A DNA stretch of 64,000 nucleotides from Pelagibius sp. Alg239-R121. Its GTDB lineage: Bacteria > Pseudomonadota > Alphaproteobacteria > Kiloniellales > Kiloniellaceae. The stretch is taken from contig NZ_CAMZOF010000008.1 in NCBI RefSeq assembly GCF_947331435.1, forward strand, positions 1-64,000. Reading direction: 5' to 3'. The position numbers were made by a program, and so were the translations under genes. Shown here one piece after another: positions 23,190 to 31,638 of the stretch. The stretch's first letter is position 1. Each line of letters starts with the position of its first letter. The notes under the pieces are model-generated. The model was not told where the DNA came from, did not search any database, and saw only the letters and a list, made by a program, of their open reading frames with translations.

Positions 23190-23559
23190 CTCGTTATGGC
23201 CAGTGCCAATTGAGCCAGTGCTCGCATTGATTGGTGCAGCCGGAGACAAACCTAACTGCAGCTAACTGCAATTTCTGCTGTGCAGATAGGTTGGGGCGAT
23301 AAACGACAGAAGTCTGCGGTTTTTGAGGACACAAAAAGCTATCTGCGCTATCCGCACTAACTGCATAGGGGAGGAGAGAAAGAAGCCGTCCCGGGAAATC
23401 CCATTCAATCCCGCAAAATCCCGGCTCGACTGATGTCACGGTCATGGGTTGATTTGTGGGTAAGTACGAATGTGTCCTGAAAATCTGCAGAATATATAAA
23501 CTATTCGCGGACTCTCACTCCGCCAATTTCCTTGGAACCGGTTCTATAGAATTCTGCCG
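23190..23559. other. Gap at the right edge of the island, repeat-rich
   Basis: No gene supported. Short related words recur: AACTGCA twice at 23255-23272 and again near 23360, GCAGATAGG near 23283, CTATCTGCGCTATCCGC near 23340, and AATCCC three times at 23398-23421. The clustering of such words at the junction between phage-like and chromosomal genes makes this the best candidate for an attachment or replication site remnant. Confidence 0.3.
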
Positions 23560-25227
23560 TTACTCCTCGGCAGGATACCAATAACGCGCGGTTTTGGCTC
23601 CGCGTCTGATCACGACGAAATTGTTGGTGAAAACCCGGTAGGGCTGGCTCCAGGCGCCGTCAGGCCATTTGACGCGAATCTCGGCGCGCTCAGCAGTCCC
23701 AGTACCGACATGCAGAAACCCTAGACGGCCGGAGCCATGACCGCCGCCGATCTGAATTTTCCGAACTCGGGTTTCGTTACCGGATTTTACGGCGATGCTC
23801 GCACCGACCGCGTTTCGGTTCACGCCATCCTGTTGCAGCTCGACGGCTAACCAATTGCCCATAGGCCGTAATCCATAGGCTGTTCGGGTGCCCCGGTTGC
23901 GAAACAGGCTCAAAGGAGCCTCGCGATTGATGACTGCTAAATCGAGCAGGCCGTCCATGTTGAAATCGGTGATCACCGCGCCGCGACCCCTGCGGTCGAG
24001 CGCGATGCCGGCTGCTTTGCCGGCCTCGTAGAAGCTGCCGTCGAACTGCCCTAGAAGTAGATTGTCGGGATCATAGGCCGCGAAGTCAGGCATCTGTTCC
24101 ACGTTGCCCTTGGCAATAAAGAGATCCTGGCGGCCGTCATTGTTGAAATCCGCAAATTCAGCATGCCAACCGGTCGAGGGTTTAAGATCGTCGCCGTCAT
24201 AGGGGCGATGCGCCGTCGCGCCTCTCTCGAATGCGATGTCCTGATAGGCCGGCCGGTTGTCTTCCGCTTCCTCGTCCAGCGTCTGCAGTTTTGTGTCGCC
24301 CATGGAGGTCAGCGCATACTCCGGATAACCGTCGGCATCCAGGTCGGTCTCGGCGATACCCATGCCCCAGATCTGAACGCGCTTCCAACCGTCGGCGGCG
24401 CGATAGGGACGGGCAGGGCGGTTTGGTTCCACCCGCCATAACTGCTCCTGTCCGTCGCGATAATACTGGCGATCATTCGTGATGCGCAGCGCCGGCTCAC
24501 CTGAGCGGTTCCAGTCGGTAAATATCATTGAGAGTGCGCAGTACCCCGGACTGAGTGCTTGCGGCTCTGAGTAGTCAGGTTGGCCGTCTTGCCCGCCAGG
24601 TCTGAACAGGAAGTTGTCATGACACGTACCCCAGGGTGAACCGGGGGCCGAGCGGTCGACATAGTTTCCGAACGCAAGAGTGGGATAAAGACGATCGGGC
24701 TCGAAAGTGGCCGCGAAGGCCGTGGTCCAGTTGCGGCCGCCATCAAAGACGAATTCGCGGTTGGATTTTGCAAAGCTGCAATCCGGTCCACCCTTCAGGA
24801 TCACGTTCTCGCCCACGCGCAGGAGAACCAAATCCATAAAGCCGTCGTTATCGATATCGAGGGGATAAAGGCCGGTAACCTTTTTTGCGGCACTCGCCGG
24901 AATCGCATCGGCTTTGTGTTCGAACTTCAATGCCCCTCCCGTCGGGCTTCGATTGAGGTAAAGCTTGGCTGCCGCTGTGCCGCCTGCAAGTACCAGGTCC
25001 GGAAGGCGGTCACCGTTGCAGTCAAATGCCGCTGCGCCGCCGCCGACGAAGTACTCCCAGGGACCGTTGTAGCGATGCTCAATTCCAGCAAGCGAAGCCT
25101 GTTCCTGCAGGTCGGGAACATCCATGGCCGGTGATGTTCCGACTTCCTGTGCGAGCGCAGATTCAGAAGCGATTGCAGCGAATAGGACTGGTAGGATCCA
25201 GGCGCGCGTCAAAACGTATCGTGTCAT
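23560..25227 (-). CDS. CRTAC1/ASPIC-UnbV FG-GAP repeat protein (555 aa)
   Basis: I place the start at ATG 25227, which begins a signal peptide (ILPVLFAAIASESALAQ) and overlaps the upstream stop by four bases; the frame is open for 173 codons further, but only as a shadow of the upstream gene. The mature protein has repeated calcium-binding-type FG-GAP motifs: FDCNGDRLPDLVLAGG, DIDNDGFMDLVLL, DLDADGYPEYALT, DFNNDGRQDLFIAKG and DFNMDGLLDLAVI. A C-terminal ASPIC/UnbV domain has the IQIGGGHGSG-like strand and IRVKWPDG. It is a secreted beta-propeller. Its partner, the di-haem cytochrome, is co-translated. Role unknown; binding of an extracellular ligand or protein is likely. Confidence 0.85.
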   Translation of the reverse strand: MTRYVLTRAWILPVLFAAIASESALAQEVGTSPAMDVPDLQEQASLAGIEHRYNGPWEYFVGGGAAAFDCNGDRLPDLVLAGGTAAAKLYLNRSPTGGALKFEHKADAIPASAAKKVTGLYPLDIDNDGFMDLVLLRVGENVILKGGPDCSFAKSNREFVFDGGRNWTTAFAATFEPDRLYPTLAFGNYVDRSAPGSPWGTCHDNFLFRPGGQDGQPDYSEPQALSPGYCALSMIFTDWNRSGEPALRITNDRQYYRDGQEQLWRVEPNRPARPYRAADGWKRVQIWGMGIAETDLDADGYPEYALTSMGDTKLQTLDEEAEDNRPAYQDIAFERGATAHRPYDGDDLKPSTGWHAEFADFNNDGRQDLFIAKGNVEQMPDFAAYDPDNLLLGQFDGSFYEAGKAAGIALDRRGRGAVITDFNMDGLLDLAVINREAPLSLFRNRGTRTAYGLRPMGNWLAVELQQDGVNRNAVGASIAVKSGNETRVRKIQIGGGHGSGRLGFLHVGTGTAERAEIRVKWPDGAWSQPYRVFTNNFVVIRRGAKTARYWYPAEE

Positions 25228-26666
25228 TCGACGATCACCAGGCTCTTGAGGAATGCAATGAGGGCTTCGCGGTTTAGGAGCGATAGTCCCACATAGCTGT
25301 CGCGGCTGGCCCGGGCTTCGCCGCCGTGGGCTCGGATCACTTCGTCGAGGGTCGTCATGTCGCCGCGATGCCCATAGGGTGCTGTCGATGCGATGCCCCA
25401 AAGTTCGGTTGTCTGAAAGACATTCCGTTCGACAAAACGCTGGGAGAGAAGTTCGTTGCCAAGCCCCGCAACCTGACGGTCGGTCATGATGTGACGTTTC
25501 AGGTCGCCAAAGAGCGGGACCAGGATCTGGCCTTTCTCGTTTCGCGCCAGGCGTTCGGCCCATTCCTGACGCCCCAAATCGTAACTCGTTGGCGTTTGCA
25601 CGTCGCTGCGTCTTAAGGTGCCCGCGGTATCGAGTGGACCTGGATCCTCGAAAATCAGGCTGTTCAGGGGAAGCGCAGGTTTGTGGCAGGCGGCGCAGCC
25701 GATGGCGTCGAAGAGGGTATCTCCTTTGCGCGCCGCCGCCCGCCATTCGACGACGTCAGGCACGAGCTGCACCGGTGGTTGCCGCGTGGCCTGCCAGACG
25801 ACCAGCGCAGTGACATCGCCCTCGCTGATCTCGTCTCTCTTACCGTCCTCGTCGAAGTCCGCCTCGCCGGTCCAGCGGATACCGAAGCGCTCGCTGGCCT
25901 GTAGGCCATGATGGTGGTTCAAGGCATTCACGCTAAACTGACGCAAAGACGTCATCACACCTTTTTGGCCAAAAGGACGTATCACCAAATCACTGTCGAT
26001 ACCTTCGATCGCGTCCAGATCGATCATGCCATCGGGCGTTGCTGTAATATGGCCAAAGCTGACGCCCTTACTCACCAGATCGATCTTTTGCGGCTGCCCT
26101 GTTTTGCGCGCGTCACGCAGCGCCTGACGCCGAGTCGTCTGCAATTCCAAAGTCATTTCCCGCGCCAGCAATTCAATGAGCCCCGAACCCATCAGGTGGT
26201 TGGTATTGCGCTCGTTGGAAAACTGGGGATCGGTGCTGTCAAAGTCAGCATTGTTGAAACCTTCCGAAACGAAGGCGTTTACGGCAAAACCGCCGGCGCC
26301 GCCGGCAAGTGGATCATGATGACAACCGGCGCAACTGCTTGCGTCCAGACCGGCTGTTCGGTGAAAGGTTTTTGCGGGCGGGCGCTTACGTTTGGTCGGA
26401 ATGATGGCCTGCGTGGCCATAGGCCGTCCGACGCCGTCGAGGGAAGACAATTTTCCGGTAAAGAGCATCTCCCCCTTGCCAATGAGTTCGGCAAGAGTTT
26501 GGCCGGTCAGTCGGCCAGAATAGGCAGTACGCTCGACCTGCTGGCGCGCCTGCTCTCTCCAGGGCGGCGCCGGGTCCGCTTTGGCCGGCAGGGCCATCAA
26601 AAGTAAACCCAAACCCGAATGCACGCACAAACCGGGCAGGAGCGGCCATTTCCATTTCTGCATCAT
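25224..26666 (-). CDS. Di-haem c-type cytochrome, DHOR/peroxidase-like (480 aa)
   Basis: A signal peptide (LLLMALPAKA, cleavage near residue 30) sends the protein to the periplasm, where haem is attached at two CxxCH sites: CAGCHH at 112-117 and CAACH at about residue 325. The region between, plus RHIMTDRQVAGLGNELL, WGIASTAPYGHRGDM and AHGGEA at the C-terminus, fits the di-haem oxidoreductase (DHOR, DUF1111) group related to MauG and cytochrome c peroxidase. It precedes the CRTAC1 gene with a four-base overlap and is divergent from the IclR gene. A link to the neighbouring methanethiol oxidation genes is inferred. Confidence 0.8.
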   Translation of the reverse strand: MMQKWKWPLLPGLCVHSGLGLLLMALPAKADPAPPWREQARQQVERTAYSGRLTGQTLAELIGKGEMLFTGKLSSLDGVGRPMATQAIIPTKRKRPPAKTFHRTAGLDASSCAGCHHDPLAGGAGGFAVNAFVSEGFNNADFDSTDPQFSNERNTNHLMGSGLIELLAREMTLELQTTRRQALRDARKTGQPQKIDLVSKGVSFGHITATPDGMIDLDAIEGIDSDLVIRPFGQKGVMTSLRQFSVNALNHHHGLQASERFGIRWTGEADFDEDGKRDEISEGDVTALVVWQATRQPPVQLVPDVVEWRAAARKGDTLFDAIGCAACHKPALPLNSLIFEDPGPLDTAGTLRRSDVQTPTSYDLGRQEWAERLARNEKGQILVPLFGDLKRHIMTDRQVAGLGNELLSQRFVERNVFQTTELWGIASTAPYGHRGDMTTLDEVIRAHGGEARASRDSYVGLSLLNREALIAFLKSLVIVE

Positions 26667-26962
26667 GTGCCGCGATGTCTCCTCCCGCGTTAATGCGTTC
26701 GCCTGAACTTCTGAACTTCCATCTATGGCCTTCCATTATTGCCCCCGGCCGGCAGCTAGATGCAACAGAGACGTTTCCGAAAGAGGGCTGGGGGCTTCAG
26801 GCCGCGTAGAGGAACTGCCAAGTGCCTGCATTCGCAGGTTTTCTCGCGCAGGTTGGCATCGCGTGTCGCTGCAACTGCTCAGAGTTCGTCAAATTTCTTG
26901 ACATATTCAAATATTCATAAATAATGATATGTGAGACAAATGTCCGGAAATAGAGACACTAC
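26667..26962. promoter_or_regulatory. Divergent promoter region of the cytochrome and IclR genes
   Basis: On the plus strand TTGACA at 26898-26903 is followed after 17-18 bases by an AT-rich -10 (about 26921-26927), a good sigma70-type promoter for the IclR gene. The spacer is AT-rich with imperfect symmetry (CATAT at 26902-26906 and ATATG at 26927-26931), a likely operator position. The leftward promoter for the cytochrome operon cannot be placed exactly. Confidence 0.5.
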
Positions 26963-27733
26963 ATGCTGGATCGCTATGCAAAGATACTTGAAGCGGTAAC
27001 AGCGATCGGGGAACCGGTTGCGGTGGGGAGTCTTGCGAAATTAACAGGCCTGCCTCGTCCGACTTGCTATCGTTTGGTCACGGCACTCGAAAAATGCGGC
27101 TTTCTGGAAGCCCCCGAAAACGACGGACGTTATACCATCGGTATGCGCTTGGTGCGGATTGCACTTTTGGGTAAGCCGGACGGCCACGTGCAACGTGCAA
27201 TCTCCAGCGTGATGGAACACATGGTCGTGCAGGTCGGTGAGACGGGGTTTTTCTCCCGTTTCAGAGGTGGCCGCGTTGACCTTATTCACGTCGAGACTCC
27301 CCAGGACCCCAACCTGGCCTTCATCTACCCCGGAATGGGCGAGCGCCCGGCCCATGCCTGTTCGTCGGCTAAGGTGATCGCCGCGTACGCTCCGGAAGAC
27401 ATTCGCGATGATCTGATCGGTGCTATGCCGACGGAATATACCGATCGCACGCGGGTGCGGCGTGAAGACATTCTCGCCGATCTGGAGGAGACAAAAGGGC
27501 AGGGCTACGCGTTATGCGACGGCGAAATTGACGAAGGTGTGGTGAGCGTAGCAGTCCCCATCATGGTCGATCGGCTGGGGGCGGTTTTCAGCCTCGGTGT
27601 GGTCGGCCCTTCAAAACGAATTCACGGCAGGCCCGTGGGTGCTCTGGTTCCAATCCTGAAAGATACGGCAGTACGCGCTTCAGCGGCGATTCAACACTGC
27701 TCGCTCTTAGAGGCCGAGCAGTTACACCAGTGA
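26963..27733 (+). CDS. IclR-family transcriptional regulator (256 aa)
   Basis: Residues 1-60 form the winged HTH (ILEAVTAIGEPVAVGSLAKL, TGLPRPTCYRLVTALEKCGF, then YTIGMRLV). The effector domain follows, with LIHVETPQDPNLAFIYPGMG, RPAHACSSAKVIAAY and CDGEIDEGVVSVAVPI, and ends with AAIQHCSLLE. Length is typical for the family. It lies between the divergent cytochrome and CRTAC1 operon and mtoX, both probable targets. The ligand is unknown; a small sulfur compound would suit the neighbours, which is inference. Confidence 0.85.
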   Translation: MLDRYAKILEAVTAIGEPVAVGSLAKLTGLPRPTCYRLVTALEKCGFLEAPENDGRYTIGMRLVRIALLGKPDGHVQRAISSVMEHMVVQVGETGFFSRFRGGRVDLIHVETPQDPNLAFIYPGMGERPAHACSSAKVIAAYAPEDIRDDLIGAMPTEYTDRTRVRREDILADLEETKGQGYALCDGEIDEGVVSVAVPIMVDRLGAVFSLGVVGPSKRIHGRPVGALVPILKDTAVRASAAIQHCSLLEAEQLHQ

Positions 27734-27741
27734 CAGAAAAA

Positions 27742-27771
27742 CCGGGGTAAGACGCCGAAGGCGCACCCCGG
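27742..27771 (-). terminator. GC-rich hairpin in the mtoX leader, terminator-like on the minus strand
   Basis: CCGGGGT (27742-27748) pairs with ACCCCGG (27765-27771), with an inner GCC/GGC stem. On the minus strand the hairpin is followed by TTTTTCTGTC, the form of an intrinsic terminator for leftward transcription; on the plus strand it is followed only by AAAACC. No minus-strand gene needs it, so it could stop antisense transcripts or serve as a 5' stabilising structure for the mtoX message. Confidence 0.5.
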
Positions 27772-27807
27772 AAAACCTTCAAATTACGCGCAAACGGGAG
27801 GAGCGTC

Positions 27808-29118
27808 ATGAAACAGCTTAAAAACAAGCTTGCGGCAGGCTTTGTCGCACTATTCGCCTTTGGGACGACACCGGTCATAGCCGATGAAACCTGCCAGTCG
27901 CCTTACATGCCCAAGATCACCGGCCAGGAAGAATTTGTCTACGTCTGGACGCTGGGTGAAGCCGGTGTCGGCGATGAATCCGACAAACTGGTGACGGTCG
28001 ATGTGCGTCCGGAATCAGACAGCTATGGAAAGGTCATCGCGTCTCTCTCGGTGGGTGGGCTCAACGAGGCCCATCACGGCGGCTTTTCGGCGGATCGGCG
28101 TTATTTCTGGGCTGGCGGTCTGGACACCAACAAGATCTTCATCTTCGACATCCATTCCGACGCGGCCAAACCGAAGCTGCACAAGGTTGTCGACAGCTTT
28201 GTAAAGGATTCAGGCGGTGCCGTGGGGCCGCACACTTTCTACGGACTGCCTGGCCGCATGATGATTACGGCACTGTCCAATGACAAGGATCACGGCGGGC
28301 GTACGGCACTGGTCGAATACACCAATGAAGGCGATTACGTCGCGACCTATTGGATGCCGACGGCCGAGAACCCACAGGGCGCGAAGATCGACAGTCCGGT
28401 GGTCGATGGTTTCGGTTACGACGTGCGCGCTCTCATCCGTAAAAACATCATGCTCACATCATCCTTTACCGGCTGGTCCAATTACATGATGGATTTCGGG
28501 AAGATGCTGAAGGACGAAGCGGCAATGAAGCGCTTCGGTCAGACGGTGGTGCAGTGGGATCTGCATACGCGTCAGCCGAAGAAGGTCATGCATGTGCCCG
28601 GCGCGCCGCTGGAAATCCGTTTCCCCTGGGGCCCGAACAGCAACTATGCCTTCACCACGACGGCATTGACGTCGAAGCTCTGGCTCATTCATGAGGATGA
28701 CGAGGGGGAGTGGCATTCGAAGCCGGTTGCGGACATCGGTGATCCTTCCAAGGTGCCTCTGCCGGTCGACATCTCTATCGCGGCTGACGACCAGCATCTC
28801 TGGATCAATTCCTTCCTCGATGGCATGACCCGGCTGTTTGATATTTCCGATCCACATGCGCCGAAGCAGGTCTATGAAAAGAAGATCGCGAGCCAGGTCA
28901 ACATGGTGTCGCAGAGCTGGGACGGAAAGCGGGTCTATTTCACCTCTTCGCTGCTTGCCAACTGGGACAAAAAAGGCGCTGACAACGAACAGTTCCTGAA
29001 GGCTTACGATTGGAACGGCAAGGAGTTGATCGAAAAATTCTCGATCGATTTCCATAAGGAAGGCCTCGGCCGCGCGCACATCATGCGGTTTGGCAGCAGC
29101 AAACTCTATTCAAGCTGA
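27808..29118 (+). CDS. mtoX: Methanethiol oxidase / selenium-binding protein SBP56 family
   Basis: The start has GGGAGGAG 5 bases before ATG. A signal peptide (LAAGFVALFAFGTTPVIA, cleavage near residue 25) exports it to the periplasm. The body is the seven-bladed SBP56 propeller: TVDVRPESDSYGKVIASLSV, NEAHHGGFSADRRYFWAGGL, GPHTFYGLPGRMMITALSN, VPGAPLEIRFPWGPNSNYAF and SLLANWDKKGADNEQFLKAY. Conserved histidines (HH, PH) and acidic residues are the metal site in this family. Bacterial MtoX is a copper enzyme converting methanethiol, oxygen and water to formaldehyde, sulfide and hydrogen peroxide. Length (436 aa) is normal. The SCO1 and MauG-like genes that follow are the neighbours known for mtoX in other bacteria. 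Confidence 0.9.
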   Translation: MKQLKNKLAAGFVALFAFGTTPVIADETCQSPYMPKITGQEEFVYVWTLGEAGVGDESDKLVTVDVRPESDSYGKVIASLSVGGLNEAHHGGFSADRRYFWAGGLDTNKIFIFDIHSDAAKPKLHKVVDSFVKDSGGAVGPHTFYGLPGRMMITALSNDKDHGGRTALVEYTNEGDYVATYWMPTAENPQGAKIDSPVVDGFGYDVRALIRKNIMLTSSFTGWSNYMMDFGKMLKDEAAMKRFGQTVVQWDLHTRQPKKVMHVPGAPLEIRFPWGPNSNYAFTTTALTSKLWLIHEDDEGEWHSKPVADIGDPSKVPLPVDISIAADDQHLWINSFLDGMTRLFDISDPHAPKQVYEKKIASQVNMVSQSWDGKRVYFTSSLLANWDKKGADNEQFLKAYDWNGKELIEKFSIDFHKEGLGRAHIMRFGSSKLYSS

Positions 29119-29127
29119 TCCTCCCGT

Positions 29128-29163
29128 GCTGGGCCGGGGTGGTTCTCCGGTCCAGCTTTTTTT
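29128..29163 (+). terminator. Intrinsic terminator directly after mtoX
   Basis: GCTGG (29128-29132) pairs with CCAGC (29152-29156) and CCGG (29134-29137) with CCGG (29147-29150), with one GU between, then seven T before CGG. It lies 10 bases after the mtoX stop and 27 before the SCO1 gene start, inside the presumed operon, so most transcripts should stop here. Confidence 0.85.
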
Positions 29164-29189
29164 CGGATCAGACGCGATGGAGGGCTGGC

Positions 29190-29969
29190 ATGAAATACGC
29201 AGTGTTATCTAATGGAAATCTCGAAGGCTCGCAGCGGCGCTTAGGCGCAAGCTTGCTGGTTTCGTTTGGGGTTCTTCTCATCGCCGGTATCGGGCTTGCT
29301 GTAGGGACGAGAGACTGGCGGCAAGAAGAACAGGTATATCCGGTCATTGCCGAGGCTGGAAACTTCGCCGATCTCTTCGAGAAGACAGAAGAGTATAATT
29401 TCGATCCTCCCGTGCCTGGCAGTTACGCGCTGCCACCGCTAAAGCAGGCGCCAGATGGTCAGGTTCTCGACTTTGTGGGCCGAGAAACGGAACTCGCCGG
29501 GCTGCTGAAAGGTAAGATTTCCCTGGTCAGCTTTGTGTATGTTCTCTGCAGTGACGAGAACGGTTGCCCGATCGCCATGTCGACCCTGTTCAACATTCAC
29601 GAAGCCAGTGCGGAGTTACCGGCGTTGCGCGACGATGTGCAGCTGGTCACGATCTCCTTCGATCCCGAGCGCGATACACCGGAAGCTATGGCGAGTTTTG
29701 CCTATCCGGTTTTGAGCGATGCCGAAAAGGAAAGCAAGCTCGACTGGCGGTTTCTGACGACCTCCGGCAATAGGGCTCTGAAGCCGATCATCGATGGTTT
29801 TGGACAGGCGATCGACCGCTCCGGCGACGAAGACGTCATCAATCATCTGCTGCGCATGTATCTGGTCGACCGTTCCGGAAGGATCCGCAATGTTTACGGC
29901 CTTGGCATGATCGACCCGCGTCTTCTTATGACCGACATCGAAACCTTGATGATGGAGGAGGTCAGCTAA
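29190..29969 (+). CDS. SCO1/SenC-like copper chaperone (259 aa)
   Basis: I place the start at ATG 29190 (GGAGGG six bases before), not at the earlier in-frame start 17 codons upstream. One N-terminal membrane anchor (SLLVSFGVLLIAGIGLAV) is followed by a thioredoxin fold: LVSFVYVLCSDENGCPIAMS, VQLVTISFDPERDTPEA and HLLRMYLVDRSGRI. The canonical SCO motif is CxxxC; here the cysteines are six apart (CSDENGC), a variant spacing. The conserved His is present in NHLLRMY. In this context it probably delivers copper to MtoX. It is immediately followed by the MauG-like gene. Confidence 0.8.
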   Translation: MKYAVLSNGNLEGSQRRLGASLLVSFGVLLIAGIGLAVGTRDWRQEEQVYPVIAEAGNFADLFEKTEEYNFDPPVPGSYALPPLKQAPDGQVLDFVGRETELAGLLKGKISLVSFVYVLCSDENGCPIAMSTLFNIHEASAELPALRDDVQLVTISFDPERDTPEAMASFAYPVLSDAEKESKLDWRFLTTSGNRALKPIIDGFGQAIDRSGDEDVINHLLRMYLVDRSGRIRNVYGLGMIDPRLLMTDIETLMMEEVS

Positions 29970-31175
29970 GTGCAGACGGTGCCGGCAGGACGGGTTTTTG
30001 TGAATGGCGTTGCCATCCTGCTGGCTGGTGTATTGCTCATTCCCGGTAGTCCGTTGCAGGCAGCGGACACAAAATCCAGCTGGGCGGAAGAGGCCTCCCG
30101 CCGGGCTAGCGAGCCAGTATTGGGATTGCCGAAAATTAATCACCCGGAGGAGAACCAGCCGACACCTGGAAAAATTGCGCTGGGCCGAAAACTCTTTTTT
30201 GATCGCCGGCTCTCCATCAATCGAACCATGTCCTGTGCCATGTGCCACATACCGGAGCAGGGTTTCGCGAATTGGGAATTGCAGACGGCTGTTGGAGTCG
30301 AAGGCCGGACTGTGCGGCGGAATGCGCCTACCGTGTTGAACGCGGCGTTTTATCGAGTCCTCTTCGTGGACGGGCGGGACACGTCTCTCGAAACCCAATA
30401 TATCGCGCCATTGGTCGCGCGGAACGAGATGGCCAATCCCTCAGCCGGCTATGTCGTGGAGTTGCTCCGCAGCCTTGAAGATTATCGGGGCGCGTTCGAG
30501 GCCAACTTTGATGGCGGTCCGTCACTCGATCGGATCGGCAAGGCGCTCGCGGCCTATCAACGCAGCCTGATCGCCGGGAACAGTCCCTTTGACCGCTGGC
30601 TGTACCAGGGTGACGAACGTGCTTTGAACGCGTCACAGAAACGCGGCTTGGGGCTTTTCAAAGGAAAGGCTGGCTGCGTCAGCTGTCATCTGATCGAAGA
30701 AACACATGCGATTTTCACGGACAATGCATTTCACGACATCGGCTATGGCTGGTGGCGGGAACAGCAGCGCCAGACACCGCGCGATCATCAGCAAGTCGAG
30801 GTGGCGCCGGGAGTTGTCTATCCGGTACCTCATGCCGTCATCGCTTCAGTGAGTGAGAAACAACAGCCCGATCTGGGGCGCTACGAGGTGACTCAGGACC
30901 CTGACGACAGATGGAAATTCCGGACACCGTCGTTGCGGAACGTAGCTGTGACACCGCCCTACATGCATGACGGTGGTTTTGCGCAGTTAAAGGACGTTTT
31001 GCGTTTCTACAACGAGGGAGGCCGTGCTCATGACGGCTTGGATCCCGTGATCCGGCCGTTGGAATTAAGTGACCGGGACCTTAGGGACCTGGAAGCTTTC
31101 CTTACGGCACTGACCTCGCCGGATATTCCGCGCTTGATCGAGGAGGCGCGGACAGCAGTGCCGGATAACTGGTAG
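29970..31175 (+). CDS. MauG/cytochrome c peroxidase-like di-haem protein (401 aa)
   Basis: GTG start directly after the SCO1 stop. After a signal peptide (VAILLAGVLLIPGSPLQA) come two haem sites: CAMCH at 89-93 and CVSCH at 236-240. Other family features are LGRKLFFDRRLSINRTMSCA, PTVLNAAF, LFVDGRDTSLETQ, and near the end RTPSLRNVAVTPPYMHDGGF. Members reduce hydrogen peroxide or, as MauG does, carry out oxidative maturation of a partner. Both jobs suit mtoX, which makes peroxide and whose neighbourhood regularly includes MauG-like genes. Which one applies here cannot be read from sequence. Confidence 0.85.
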   Translation: MQTVPAGRVFVNGVAILLAGVLLIPGSPLQAADTKSSWAEEASRRASEPVLGLPKINHPEENQPTPGKIALGRKLFFDRRLSINRTMSCAMCHIPEQGFANWELQTAVGVEGRTVRRNAPTVLNAAFYRVLFVDGRDTSLETQYIAPLVARNEMANPSAGYVVELLRSLEDYRGAFEANFDGGPSLDRIGKALAAYQRSLIAGNSPFDRWLYQGDERALNASQKRGLGLFKGKAGCVSCHLIEETHAIFTDNAFHDIGYGWWREQQRQTPRDHQQVEVAPGVVYPVPHAVIASVSEKQQPDLGRYEVTQDPDDRWKFRTPSLRNVAVTPPYMHDGGFAQLKDVLRFYNEGGRAHDGLDPVIRPLELSDRDLRDLEAFLTALTSPDIPRLIEEARTAVPDNW

Positions 31176-31196
31176 TCTAGATACAAAAACATAAGA

Positions 31197-31227
31197 GGCC
31201 ACCAAACATAACAATGTTGGAGTGGCC
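31197..31227 (+). other. Intercistronic hairpin before the cytochrome gene
   Basis: GGCCAC (31197-31202) pairs with GTGGCC (31222-31227), enclosing a second paired stretch (ACAT 31206-31209 with ATGT 31214-31217, flanked by CCA/TGG). No T-run follows, so it is not a terminator. It could be an RNA-processing or stabilising element between the peroxidase and the sulfide-oxidising genes. Confidence 0.5.
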
Positions 31228-31247
31228 GGATCGAATGGGGAGAGACA

Positions 31248-31568
31248 ATGTTTTACGTAACGCGTTTGTGGCGTCTCGGCGCGATTTCGATGCTTCCGCT
31301 GGCTTTCGCGATGGCGGAGGCCAGCGCACAGGACCTGGAGCTCGGTGAGTATCTGGCTCAGGAATGCACAAGTTGCCACCAGCCACAGCAGGAAGACAGC
31401 GGTATCCCGTCTTTCCATCGTCTGGATCAGGCCGAGTTCATCGAAGCCATGGCTGATTATCGCGACGGGTTCAGGGAAAATCACGCTATGGAGATGGTTG
31501 CCCGCTCATTTAGCGATGAAGACATTGCGGCCTTGGCTGCGTGGTTTGCGGCACAGAAGTCCAAGTAA
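31248..31568 (+). CDS. Small mono-haem c-type cytochrome (FccA-like)
   Basis: GGGGAGAGACA precedes ATG. The signal peptide (ISMLPLAFAMAEASAQ, cleavage after AQ near residue 28) is followed by a mature domain of about 78 residues with one CTSCH (40-44) and a late methionine (AMEMVARSFSDEDI) that may be the sixth haem ligand. Followed by a sulfide-dehydrogenase flavoprotein, it is best read as the cytochrome subunit of flavocytochrome c, which in well-studied systems is larger and often di-haem. Transfer of electrons from FccB to the respiratory chain is inferred. Confidence 0.75.
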   Translation: MFYVTRLWRLGAISMLPLAFAMAEASAQDLELGEYLAQECTSCHQPQQEDSGIPSFHRLDQAEFIEAMADYRDGFRENHAMEMVARSFSDEDIAALAAWFAAQKSK

Positions 31569-31638
31569 GCCGCGAGGAAAGTAAACCGAAAGCCCAATTG
31601 ATTGCTTTCGCGTGTTTTCCATAAAAGGGAGGAAAATC

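Noticed and set aside
23194-23445. 83-codon minus-strand frame at the island edge
   Set aside because: It coincides with the repeat-rich gap and lacks a start signal; possible coding relic but unsupported.
1-23500. Integrase, transposase or insertion sequence
   Set aside because: No recombinase motif or terminal inverted repeats were seen; the element's integrase is probably outside the window or lost.
25228-25746. A 173-codon N-terminal extension of the CRTAC1 gene
   Set aside because: It overlaps the di-haem cytochrome gene in another frame, is Arg/Pro-rich like a shadow, and precedes a clear signal peptide at ATG 25227.
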